A stretch of DNA of 38,733 bases from Acidobacteriota bacterium (GTDB lineage: Bacteria > Acidobacteriota > Terriglobia > Terriglobales > Acidobacteriaceae): positions 1 through 38,733 of the forward strand of contig JAJXWS010000029.1 of the NCBI GenBank assembly GCA_021781495.1. The letters run 5' to 3'. Shown here piece after piece: positions 7,806 through 15,708 of this stretch; positions within the stretch are counted from its first letter, which is position 1; each line of letters starts with the position of its first letter. Made by a program: the position numbers and the translations under genes. The notes under the pieces are model-generated. The model had not been told where the DNA came from, did not search any database, and saw only the letters and a program-made list of their open reading frames with translations.

Positions 7806-7817
7806 TGATCTGAATCA
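7806..7817. promoter_or_regulatory. FNR-type operator candidate
   Basis: TGAT-CTGA-ATCA is a perfect TGAT-N4-ATCA inverted repeat, the core of the FNR/Dnr/ANR consensus TTGAT-N4-ATCAA (only the outermost base on each side differs). It is centred 59-60 bases upstream of the cytochrome start codon, a usual distance for activation by this family. It suggests that the redox module is controlled by oxygen or nitrogen-oxide status. Confidence 0.45.
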
Positions 7818-7870
7818 CACGAGGCCAATTCCTCAAGCCTCTTGGACGCAGCATCTAGGAGATTGGGTTG

Positions 7871-8344
7871 ATGAGCGCTTTTAAGGATGTTGGACATCTA
7901 TTCCGCTTCGCCGGAATATTTGTCGCCCTCTTTGTAATTTTTCTTATCGTTCGAGTCTACGTAGTCCCCAAAAGCTTCGGAGAATATGGGCATTATCGCG
8001 GAAATGCCATCACGGACATTGCCGCGAATCCCATCAAGTACGCCGGACACGAGGCCTGCGAAACCTGCCATGTGGATGTGCAGGACGTAAAGAAAAATGG
8101 CAAGCACGCGCATGTGAACTGCGAGGCCTGCCATGGTCCGTTGGCCAGGCACGCCGATGATCCCTCGTCCATGACGCCCGTCAAGCCGGATACCGCCACG
8201 CTGTGCGTGCGCTGTCACGCCGCCAGCGCGGCGCGGCCCAAGACATTCCCGCAGGTCAATGCAGAGGAGCACTCCACTGGCCTGCCCTGCCAGACCTGCC
8301 ACCAGCCGCATAATCCGGCCATTGCCGCGGGAGGGACAAAATGA
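7871..8344 (+). CDS. membrane-anchored tetraheme cytochrome c (Cbc4/DsrJ-like redox module subunit)
   Basis: A 157-residue protein with an N-terminal transmembrane anchor (about 14-33, IFVALFVIFLIVRVYVV) and no clear cleavage site, so the haem part faces the periplasm. Four CXXCH haem sites are visible: Cys63-His67 (CETCH), Cys84-His88 (CEACH), Cys112-His116 (CVRCH) and Cys140-His144 (CQTCH). Extra histidines (60, 79, 81, 94, 134, 147) could be distal ligands. ATG 7871 is chosen over the adjacent TTG because AGGAG lies nine bases upstream. The stop overlaps the ferredoxin start by four bases (ATGA). Size and gene order match DsrJ (usually three haems) and the Geobacter Cbc4-type menaquinol oxidoreductase cytochrome subunit; which is closer cannot be settled by eye. 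Confidence 0.88.
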   Translation: MSAFKDVGHLFRFAGIFVALFVIFLIVRVYVVPKSFGEYGHYRGNAITDIAANPIKYAGHEACETCHVDVQDVKKNGKHAHVNCEACHGPLARHADDPSSMTPVKPDTATLCVRCHAASAARPKTFPQVNAEEHSTGLPCQTCHQPHNPAIAAGGTK

Positions 8345-9075
8345 AGATTACCCGGCGTCAAATGCTGATTCTGTTGCCGGCGGCCGCGGTTGCCTGGGAA
8401 CACGTCCTGGCCGGAACTCCGGAAAGCTCGCCGAACTACAAATTATCTGATCACTGGTGGAGCATGCTCATCGACGTTCCCAAGTGCATCGGCTGCGGCA
8501 ACTGCGTGCGCGCCTGCCAGGCAGAGAACGATGTGCCCGACGGCTATTTCCGCACCTGGGTTGAGCGCTATCACGTCTCCGACGAGAACATGACCAACCC
8601 GGTCGTCATCTCGCCCAACGGCGGCAAGGATGGATTCCCGCCCGTGGCCAAGGAAGACGAAGGCAAATACTTCTTCGTGCCCAAGCTGTGCAACCACTGC
8701 GCGGACTCCCCATGCACGCAGGTCTGCCCCGTGGGCGCAACCTTTGTTACGCCCGATGGCGTTGTGCTGGTGGACCCGAAATACTGCCTGGGATGCGCCT
8801 ACTGCGTGCAGGCATGCCCGTATGGATGCCGCTACATCCATCCTCAAAAGGAAGTCGCGGATAAGTGCACGCTGTGCTATCACCGCATCACCAAGGGATT
8901 GACCACGGCCTGCTGCGAAGCTTGTCCAACAGGCGCGCGTCAGCTTGTGGATCTGAAGAACCCCAACGATCCAATTCATGAATTCCTCAGAACGCATGCC
9001 GTGCAGGTGCTTAAGCCGCAGATGGCCACCGGCGCAAAGGTGTTCTACAACGAGCTGGACGGATCCGTGCGATAA
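8341..9075 (+). CDS. Tat-exported 4x[4Fe-4S] ferredoxin subunit (NrfC/DsrO/CbcT-like)
   Basis: A 244-residue iron-sulfur protein. The N-terminus KITRRQMLILLPAAA is a twin-arginine signal, so the folded protein is exported with its clusters. Cysteine groups for four clusters follow: Cys49/52/55/59 (CIGCGNCVRAC), then CNHCADSPCTQVC, CLGCAYCVQACPYGC, and CTLCYH with CCEACPTG. The pattern is that of NrfC/DmsB/DsrO electron-transfer subunits, which carry electrons between an NrfD-type quinone-binding membrane subunit and a periplasmic partner. It is translationally coupled to the cytochrome gene (four-base overlap) and lies 17 bases before the NrfD-like gene. Confidence 0.92.
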   Translation: MKITRRQMLILLPAAAVAWEHVLAGTPESSPNYKLSDHWWSMLIDVPKCIGCGNCVRACQAENDVPDGYFRTWVERYHVSDENMTNPVVISPNGGKDGFPPVAKEDEGKYFFVPKLCNHCADSPCTQVCPVGATFVTPDGVVLVDPKYCLGCAYCVQACPYGCRYIHPQKEVADKCTLCYHRITKGLTTACCEACPTGARQLVDLKNPNDPIHEFLRTHAVQVLKPQMATGAKVFYNELDGSVR

Positions 9076-9092
9076 GGAGACTGGGGAGCGCT

Positions 9093-10271
9093 ATGAGCGG
9101 TGTTGAAGGCTACATTTATCCGAATGAAGTGACGCTCTACTGGAGCGTGCTGATTGTCCTCTATCCCTACATCACCGGGCTGGTGGCCGGTGCATTCATT
9201 CTCGCGTCGCTTGAGCGCGTCTTCAATGTCAGCGCCGTCAAGCCCACCTATCGGCTGGCTCTGCTCACGGCACTGTCGTTTCTCATCGTCGCTCCTCTGC
9301 CGCTGCAGTTCCACCTCGGGCATCCGGAGCGCTCGCCGGAGATGTACTTTACACCCCACAGCACTTCGGCCATGGCGATGTTCGGCTATGTCTACCTGTG
9401 GTATCTGATGGCGGTGCTCACCTTTGAAATTTGGCTCGACTATCGTCACGACATCGTGAAGATGGCGCAAAGCAGCAAAGGCCTGCTGCGCCTGGTCTAC
9501 AAGGTCATGACTCTGGGCTCGTCCAACATCAGCCCGCGCGCCCTGCACGTGGACGAGAGGGTGAGCTGGGTGGTCACCCTGGTCGGCATCCCGTCGGCGT
9601 TTCTGTTGCACGGCTATGTCGGCTTTATCTTTGGCTCCATCAAGGCAAATCCGTGGTGGTCATCGCCGCTGATGCCCGTAGTCTTCATCTTTTCTGCAAT
9701 GGTCTCCGGCATTGCCTGCGTCATGGTGCTGTACATGGCTGTGACCAGGCTGCGCGGCAAAACGATCGATATGCGCTGCGTCGATACCATCGCAATGTAT
9801 CTCTTTTATACCTTCATCATCGATTTCAGCCTGGAAATGCTGGACCTTATTCATCGCATCTACGAAGCCGACGAATCCTTCCGTACGCTCGACTTCATGG
9901 TTCATACCAAGCTGTTCTTCTCGCAAATCGTGGTCCAGATCATTTTCGGAACCATTGTGCCTCTTATCCTGCTTGCCATCACGCAGGTCATCAAGTTGCC
10001 CGAGCTGGCGCGCAAACGCATGTATGCCGTCGCTGGGGCGCTAACGCTGGTGGGCATCTTTGCCATGCGCTGGAATGTGGTGATCGGCGGCCAACTCTTC
10101 TCCAAGAGCTTTCTGGGATACACGTCCTACAAGATCGCTTTGGTGACCAAGGAAGGGTTGCTGGTATCCATTGGACTCACGCTGCTGCCTCTGGTCATTC
10201 TATGGGTGCTGGTCAAGTTGTTGCCTCCATGGACAGACGACAAGGCTGCTGCGGGTGTTGCCGCCGACTGA
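9093..10271 (+). CDS. NrfD/DsrP-family polytopic membrane quinone oxidoreductase subunit
   Basis: A 392-residue, very hydrophobic protein with about nine to ten transmembrane helices. Characteristic pieces are the first-helix motif YPYITGLVAGAF, the loop PLPLQFHLGHPERSPEMYF and the late motif MRWNVVIGGQLFSKS found in the DsrP/NrfD branch. The family oxidises or reduces menaquinol at a site near the outer face of the membrane and exchanges electrons with the partner iron-sulfur protein. A strong Shine-Dalgarno (GGGGAG) precedes ATG 9093. It is the third gene of a cytochrome-ferredoxin-NrfD set. No molybdopterin, DsrK-like or other catalytic subunit is adjacent, so its final electron partner is unknown. 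Confidence 0.9.
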   Translation: MSGVEGYIYPNEVTLYWSVLIVLYPYITGLVAGAFILASLERVFNVSAVKPTYRLALLTALSFLIVAPLPLQFHLGHPERSPEMYFTPHSTSAMAMFGYVYLWYLMAVLTFEIWLDYRHDIVKMAQSSKGLLRLVYKVMTLGSSNISPRALHVDERVSWVVTLVGIPSAFLLHGYVGFIFGSIKANPWWSSPLMPVVFIFSAMVSGIACVMVLYMAVTRLRGKTIDMRCVDTIAMYLFYTFIIDFSLEMLDLIHRIYEADESFRTLDFMVHTKLFFSQIVVQIIFGTIVPLILLAITQVIKLPELARKRMYAVAGALTLVGIFAMRWNVVIGGQLFSKSFLGYTSYKIALVTKEGLLVSIGLTLLPLVILWVLVKLLPPWTDDKAAAGVAAD

Positions 10272-10322
10272 TGCAAGCTGCAAATTACGGGTTCGATACA
10301 CCGTTGCCATGGGGTGAGGACC

Positions 10323-12020
10323 ATGAGCGATCTTCTCGAAGATGTGGAGAAGCTGAACGCGCGCATCAGCGACCTGGAGCAGCGCGTCTACCGGTTGGAG
10401 CATCCAGCGGAAGCCGGCGAGCAGTTTGTCTCCTTCATGGAACGTCTGCCTGCGGCTGAGACGGGCGCACGGCATGCCACCATGGAAGAGGCCAGCAGCT
10501 TCTTCCCGGTAGTCGGCAAGGCCATGCTGGGTCTTGCCGGTGCTTATCTGCTGCGCGCAGTGGCCGAGTCAGGGCTGGTTTCCAGGCCACTCGTTGCCGC
10601 GGTCGCTATTGCCTATGCCATTGCATGGCTCGTGTGGGCCGCCAGGGCGAAAGCCATCGCGGGCTTCGCACGTGCCGTGTATGCGGGTGCCTCCGCGTTG
10701 ATTCTCGCGCCGATGATGTGGGAGCTCTCTCTGCGCTTTCACGTGCTGTCGCCCGAACTGGTGGCAGCGGTGGTCGGCGGATATGTGCTGGTGGCAATGC
10801 TGCTGGCATGGAAGCCGAACCATGCGTCGATCCTGTGGGTGACGCAGGCAGCAGGAGCGGTGGTCGCTCTCAGTCTTCTGGTCGCCACGCATGCCATCCT
10901 GCCGTTTGTTGCTACCCTGCTGGGGATGACCGTCCTCAGCGAATACGCGGAAGCCTACAGGCGAGGGCATGGAACACGGTTGCTGGTCGCGGCCGTGACC
11001 GATGTTGCCGTATGGCTGCTCATCTTTATTTACAGCGGACCGCAGAGCGCGCGAACGGACTACCCGGCGTTGAGCATGACCGCTCTGCTCCTGCCTGCAT
11101 CCCTGCTGTTTCTTATCCACGCGTCATGTGTAGTCTTTGAGACTGCTGTGCGCAGGCGAAGCATCACGATCTTTGAGACGGTACAATCCATCCTCGCCTT
11201 CCTCCTTATGATCTCCGGCGTGCTCTACTTTGGCCCGCCCGGGGCACAGACTGTCCTTGGCCTCGTCTGCTTTGTGCTTGCGGCCGCATGTTACATCGTG
11301 ATGTTTGTGCTGTTTCGCCGCGCCCCCGAGCACCGCAACTTTTACATCTTTGCGGCATGGAGCGCGGCCCTTTTGCTGGCGGGTACATTGTGGGCACTGC
11401 CTGCGCCCTGGATGGCGACGGGGCTAGCACTTGCCTCATTCGCAGCCATTGTGCTCGGTGTGCGTATGGAGTGCATCGCGCTCGATTTTCACGGCGTCCT
11501 GTACCTCATAGGAGCTGCTGTCGCCTCTGGCCTGCTGAACTATACCCTGCACGCATTGGCCGGAACATTACCAGGAAAGCCGCATTGGAGCATCGTAGTC
11601 GTGGCTGTTTGTGCAGTGCTTTGCTATGCCGCGGGAAAAGAGCGGGAGGGAGAATCATGGCAACATCAGATTCTTCATTTTGTTCCTGTCCTGCTTGCGG
11701 CATGTGCTGTGGCCGCACTGGGCGCGCAGGGCGTGCTGCGGCTTATCGCCATGTTGCTGACTCCCGACGTGGTGCACATTGCGTTTGCGCGCACGTTGAC
11801 CGTTTGCACGGTTGCCATGATTTTGGCTTTTGGAGGAGCGCGCTGGCATCGGCTGGAGATGACGCGAATCGCGTACGTCGCGGTCATCTTCGAGGCGGCC
11901 AAGCTGCTCTATGAGGATCTGTGGAGCGGGCGCATGGAGTTTGCTGCCGTGTCGATCTTTCTCTTCGCTGTAACCCTGATCGGCGTTCCACGGCTTGCGC
12001 ATCTGGGCCATAAGCACTAG
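10323..12020 (+). CDS. polytopic membrane protein with N-terminal coiled coil (DUF2339-like)
   Basis: A 565-residue protein. Residues 1-30 (SDLLEDVEKLNARISDLEQRVYRLEH) form a heptad-like coiled coil. This is followed by a linker and then about 14-16 hydrophobic helices from residue 55 to the end. The first membrane segment FFPVVGKAMLGLAGAYLLRAVAESG resembles the start of DUF2339 membrane proteins, although those are usually longer; I do not recognise it firmly. No catalytic motif is evident. It starts 51 bases after the NrfD-like gene on the same strand, with GAGG close to ATG 10323 (an in-frame GTG lies nine bases upstream), so it is likely the last gene of the redox operon, though a functional link is only positional. 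Confidence 0.7.
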   Translation: MSDLLEDVEKLNARISDLEQRVYRLEHPAEAGEQFVSFMERLPAAETGARHATMEEASSFFPVVGKAMLGLAGAYLLRAVAESGLVSRPLVAAVAIAYAIAWLVWAARAKAIAGFARAVYAGASALILAPMMWELSLRFHVLSPELVAAVVGGYVLVAMLLAWKPNHASILWVTQAAGAVVALSLLVATHAILPFVATLLGMTVLSEYAEAYRRGHGTRLLVAAVTDVAVWLLIFIYSGPQSARTDYPALSMTALLLPASLLFLIHASCVVFETAVRRRSITIFETVQSILAFLLMISGVLYFGPPGAQTVLGLVCFVLAAACYIVMFVLFRRAPEHRNFYIFAAWSAALLLAGTLWALPAPWMATGLALASFAAIVLGVRMECIALDFHGVLYLIGAAVASGLLNYTLHALAGTLPGKPHWSIVVVAVCAVLCYAAGKEREGESWQHQILHFVPVLLAACAVAALGAQGVLRLIAMLLTPDVVHIAFARTLTVCTVAMILAFGGARWHRLEMTRIAYVAVIFEAAKLLYEDLWSGRMEFAAVSIFLFAVTLIGVPRLAHLGHKH

Positions 12021-12075
12021 ACAATGCGGAAGCGTTGCTGCGCTGAAAGTAGTTGAACAGTCCCACTTTACATCG

Positions 12076-12090
12076 CTTTGCAATGCAAAG
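12076..12090. repeat. 15-base perfect palindrome between convergent genes
   Basis: CTTTGCA-A-TGCAAAG is a perfect 7-bp inverted repeat around one base, 55 bases after the membrane-protein stop and 67 bases beyond the alpha-galactosidase stop. With no loop it is unlikely to be a hairpin terminator; it looks more like a protein-binding palindrome. The remaining bases between the two genes show nothing else I can name. Confidence 0.3.
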
Positions 12091-12157
12091 ATTACGCCCA
12101 GGCTGTGCAGGCCCGGGCGCTGAGAATCGGCTTGGCTTTCGAGAATGCTGTGCGTTG

Positions 12158-13681
12158 CTATTTGGAACGGACTCGCAGGAACACAATGCCGTGCGAGGGA
12201 ACCGTTGCAGAGTACGCGCCATTCTTGAACTTGACCTCTTTATGCGTCCATAGATCCTGTGCTTTCTTGACGGATCCGGCAAGGTGGAGATCACTCGCGT
12301 GAATGGTGGCCTGTTCCGCGCTGGGACCCATGTTCACCACACCCACGGCAACGCTGCCATCGGCTAGCGGCTTGATCCACGTTTCAAAGTTTCCATTCTT
12401 GACCGGCGAAGCCTGCTTGCCGAGAGGATCCTGATCGACGGCGATCACATCCTTGTTCATCAGGATGGCCTTGGTCGCCGCGGACATATTGCGAATGTCG
12501 TTGCCGGCAAGCAGCGGCGCTGCAACCAGTGCCCACAGGCTCATGTGCGTGCGGTACTCATCGTCTGTCATGTGGCCGTTGCCGATCTCAAGCATGTCCG
12601 GATCGTTCCAGTGGCCGGGGCCCGCGTAGGGAGCGGTCGGCACTTGCTTTTCCACATTGGCGATCATGCTGTCCCACTCATCGCGAATGTCGTCCGTGGT
12701 GCGCCACAGGTTTCCGCCAACTTCCGGTCCCCACTTCTCCACGCCTCCAAGGCCGTATTCGCAGAGGCTGTAGACGATGGGGCGACCGGTCGACTGCAGA
12801 GCATCTCCCATCTTCTGGTAGACGGCCTGCAACTGGTCATTCTTGTAAACCATGCCGGCGCTGCACCAGTCGTACTTCAGGTAGTCGATACCCCATGCGG
12901 CAAAGGTTTTGGCATCCTGCGCCTCATGGCCGTAGCTGGCGGGGTATCCGGCGCACGTGCGCGGACCGGGCGAAGAGTAGATGCCGAGCTTCAGCCCCTT
13001 GGAGTGCACGTAATCCGCAAGCGCTTTCATGTCAGGGAATTTATGGTTCGTCTGCAGATTGCCATTGGCGTCTCGCACGCCCTCCCAGGTGTCGTCTATA
13101 TTCACATAGACATAGCCTGCATCGCGCATGCCGCTGGAAACCATTGCATCCGCGATGGAGCGCACAGTGGCATCATCCACCTTGCCGGCAAACAGGTTCC
13201 AGCTGTTCCATCCCATCGGTGGTGTCTTTGCAAGTCCGTTGTCTGCCACCTTATGCAGCGCTGGAGGCTCGATGTAAGGCACAGTGGGCAGTGCATCGGC
13301 GGCGGTGGCTGGCCTGGCAACCCAGTTGTGATTGTCGAACACAGCGCCGTGCAGTTCGCCATTCACCAGTTCGCCCGTGACGAAGGGCTTTTTCGCATCC
13401 CATGGCCCAAAGAGCTCAAAGTGATTGCCGCTTGCAGTGCCCTTCACGTCTGTTGCAAAACCCAGGCTGGACAGCTTGCCTGTAAGACTGCCTCCGTCCT
13501 GTTTCAACTGGAGGATGTAATGCTCTTGTTCTCCGTTATCCAGCGTTCTTCCGGTTGCCGCCCAATTGCCGGCGAAGCTCTGGCCAAAACTCGGCGCCGT
13601 TATCCCAAGACCGAGAAGTAGAGCAAGGCATGTGGTGGCAAGTGTGACGATTCCATTTTGCCGATTGTGATGTCCGGGCAT
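12158..13681 (-). CDS. secreted alpha-galactosidase, GH27, with N-terminal extra domain
   Basis: A 507-residue exported glycosidase predicted to release terminal alpha-D-galactose (clan GH-D). A signal peptide covers about 1-34 (hydrophobic LATTCLALLLGLGI, cleavage near SFGQ|S). Residues 35-130 form a beta-rich domain (FAGNWAATGRT.., LQLKQDGGSLTGKL) of a type often appended to acidobacterial secreted enzymes. The GH27 barrel starts at about 152 with TPPMGWNSWNLF, then YVNIDDTW, KLGIYSSPGPRTCAGYPAS, YLKYDWCS (nucleophile Asp271), SLCEYG, WRTTDDIRDEW (acid/base Asp about 331) and PGHWNDPDMLEIGN, ending in a C-terminal beta-sandwich. Alpha-N-acetylgalactosaminidase or beta-L-arabinopyranosidase specificity also occurs in GH27 and cannot be excluded. 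It is divergent from the FG-GAP gene at 13942. Confidence 0.93.
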   Translation of the reverse strand: MPGHHNRQNGIVTLATTCLALLLGLGITAPSFGQSFAGNWAATGRTLDNGEQEHYILQLKQDGGSLTGKLSSLGFATDVKGTASGNHFELFGPWDAKKPFVTGELVNGELHGAVFDNHNWVARPATAADALPTVPYIEPPALHKVADNGLAKTPPMGWNSWNLFAGKVDDATVRSIADAMVSSGMRDAGYVYVNIDDTWEGVRDANGNLQTNHKFPDMKALADYVHSKGLKLGIYSSPGPRTCAGYPASYGHEAQDAKTFAAWGIDYLKYDWCSAGMVYKNDQLQAVYQKMGDALQSTGRPIVYSLCEYGLGGVEKWGPEVGGNLWRTTDDIRDEWDSMIANVEKQVPTAPYAGPGHWNDPDMLEIGNGHMTDDEYRTHMSLWALVAAPLLAGNDIRNMSAATKAILMNKDVIAVDQDPLGKQASPVKNGNFETWIKPLADGSVAVGVVNMGPSAEQATIHASDLHLAGSVKKAQDLWTHKEVKFKNGAYSATVPSHGIVFLRVRSK

Positions 13682-13941
13682 CCTCTTTTCCTCCCAACTG
13701 AGTGCTGCTGTTGCGTGCAGCTGCGCCGCGAATGCGCTCTTTCAAAATCTTTCGTCCAGGGGCACATCCGGCGTGCCGAATTGTAGCGGATTTCGGTCTG
13801 CGCATGCCTGCTAACCTGCCGAGTGATAAGCCCGGTTGCCGCGGTGGACACGGATGCATTGCATCGATACCATGAAACCCTGTGCGGGTCCTGAAAGGAC
13901 TACGGGAATCCCCACAACCGCCGGAGTCACCACAGATTGGC

Positions 13942-15702
13942 ATGAGGAAGAACTCGCGTTGCACGGACAAGCTGGTTGCACTGGGCAGGTTCCTGCTCGT
14001 TTTGCCCCTTTTGCAACTGAGCGGGCTGGGGCAGCAGGCGCCCGCCGCCGCAGCGCAGGCCCCGGCAGGGCAGCATAACGCGGTTGCCAAAGCGGTGCCT
14101 GCCACGCGGAGCACGATTCGATTCGAGGATCGGATAGATGCTTCGCACATCGCCTTTCAACTGAAGAACAGCATCAGTCCGCAGCGCTATTCAATTGAGA
14201 CGATGCTGGGAGGCGTTGCCGTCTTTGACTACAACAATGACGGCTTACTGGACATTTTTTTCACCAACGGCGCCGCCATTCCGTCGTTGCAGAAGTCCGA
14301 TCCGAGTTTCTATAACCGTCTGTACCGCAACAATGGTGACGGCACCTTTACGGATGTGACGGAGCAGGCTGGGGTCAAGGGCATTGGCTACTCGATGGGC
14401 GTGGCCGCCGGCGACTATGACAACGATGGCTACGTGGACCTGTACATTGCCGGCGTCAACTACAACCAGCTGCTGCACAACAACGGCGATGGCACGTTTA
14501 CCGATGTGACGCAGAAGGCAGGCGTGCCCGGCATCGTTCCGGGGAAGGGAAAAGCCTGGGCCGTGACCGCGGGCTGGTTTGACTACAATAACGATGGCCT
14601 GCTCGATCTGCTGGTGATCAACTACCTGGACTACGACATCAAGAACTGCAAGCTTTGCTCGATTGACGGGATTCCTACCTATTGTTCGCCGGATAACTTC
14701 AAGGGCACGCCGAATATTCTGTATCGCAACAACGGCGACGGTACGTTTACCGATGTGTCGGCGCAGTCGCATATCGCGCAGTACATCGGCAAGGGCATGG
14801 GCGTTGCCTTTGCCGATTACGACAACGATGGCTACACAGACATCTTTGTTTCCAACGACACCTCGCCCAACTTTCTGCTGCACAACAATGGCGATGGAAC
14901 CTTCAAGGACGTGGCCCTGGAGATGGGCGTGGCGTACACGGCAAACGGTAGCTATGTGGCCGGCATGGGCGCGGAGTTTCGCGACCTGGACAACGATGGC
15001 CGGCCGGATATCTTCCATACCGCGATGACGGGCGATGCATTTCCGATTTATCGGAACACGGGTGATCTCTTCGAGGATGTGACCGAGACATCCGGCATCA
15101 CATCCTTCAGCCATCGGTTAACGGCGTGGGGAACCGGCGCGTTCGACTTTGACAACGATGGCAACAAGGATCTGTTCACCGCAGGTTCGGCCATTCTGGA
15201 CAACGAGATGGAAGTGCTGCATCGGCCGTTTCGCTTGCCGGATGGCATGCTGCGCAATATGGGCGGCTTTCAGTTCACCGACGCGAGCGAAGAAGCCGGT
15301 AAGGACTTCATGACGGCCAAAGCGCACCGTGGTGCGGCCTTTGGCGACTTGAACAACGACGGCAGAATCGACATTGTGGTGAGCGCGCTGAATGAAAAGC
15401 CGCAGCTGCTGATGAACACCTCGCAGAATGGCAATCACTGGATCATGCTGAAGCTGGTTGGCACGAAGGACAATCGCGATGGGCTGGGCACGAGGGTCAA
15501 GATTACGACTGCCGAGGGCGTGCAATATAACCAGGCAACCACGGCCGTGGGTTACAGCTCGTCCAGCGATAAGCGCGTGCATTTTGGCCTGGGCAAGGCG
15601 ACTGTAATCGACAAAATCGAGTTGAACTGGCCCACAGGCGTGAAGCAGACGATCACGAACGTGAAGGCGGACCAGGTGTTTACTGTAACCGAGCCAAAGT
15701 GA
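13942..15702 (+). CDS. secreted CRTAC1-like FG-GAP/VCBS propeller protein with ASPIC/UnbV domain (paralogue 1)
   Basis: A 586-residue protein starting at ATG 13942, with a basic N-terminus and hydrophobic core LVALGRFLLVLPLLQLSGLG forming a signal peptide. Seven FG-GAP/VCBS blades are marked by calcium-loop motifs: FDYNNDGLLD, GDYDNDGYVD, FDYNNDGLLD, ADYDNDGYTD, RDLDNDGRPD, FDFDNDGNKD, GDLNNDGRID. Most blades are followed by the phrase NNGDGTFTDV. The count suits a seven-blade integrin-like beta-propeller. The last 100 residues (NHWIMLKLVGTKDNRDGLGTRV .. SSSSDKRVHFGLG .. WPTGVKQ) are the ASPIC/UnbV domain. The function of such proteins is not established; extracellular binding or adhesion is likely. 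An upstream in-frame start exists but would put 20 charged residues before the signal peptide. It is convergent with its paralogue, six bases between stops. Confidence 0.9.
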   Translation: MRKNSRCTDKLVALGRFLLVLPLLQLSGLGQQAPAAAAQAPAGQHNAVAKAVPATRSTIRFEDRIDASHIAFQLKNSISPQRYSIETMLGGVAVFDYNNDGLLDIFFTNGAAIPSLQKSDPSFYNRLYRNNGDGTFTDVTEQAGVKGIGYSMGVAAGDYDNDGYVDLYIAGVNYNQLLHNNGDGTFTDVTQKAGVPGIVPGKGKAWAVTAGWFDYNNDGLLDLLVINYLDYDIKNCKLCSIDGIPTYCSPDNFKGTPNILYRNNGDGTFTDVSAQSHIAQYIGKGMGVAFADYDNDGYTDIFVSNDTSPNFLLHNNGDGTFKDVALEMGVAYTANGSYVAGMGAEFRDLDNDGRPDIFHTAMTGDAFPIYRNTGDLFEDVTETSGITSFSHRLTAWGTGAFDFDNDGNKDLFTAGSAILDNEMEVLHRPFRLPDGMLRNMGGFQFTDASEEAGKDFMTAKAHRGAAFGDLNNDGRIDIVVSALNEKPQLLMNTSQNGNHWIMLKLVGTKDNRDGLGTRVKITTAEGVQYNQATTAVGYSSSSDKRVHFGLGKATVIDKIELNWPTGVKQTITNVKADQVFTVTEPK

Positions 15703-15708
15703 CGGAGC

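Noticed and set aside
7682..7897. A 71-codon minus-strand frame with a Cys-rich part (CMCGKSQG)
   Set aside because: It overlaps the cytochrome start and its regulatory sites, has no recognised motif, and the overlap with the CRP/FNR palindromes argues for non-coding DNA.
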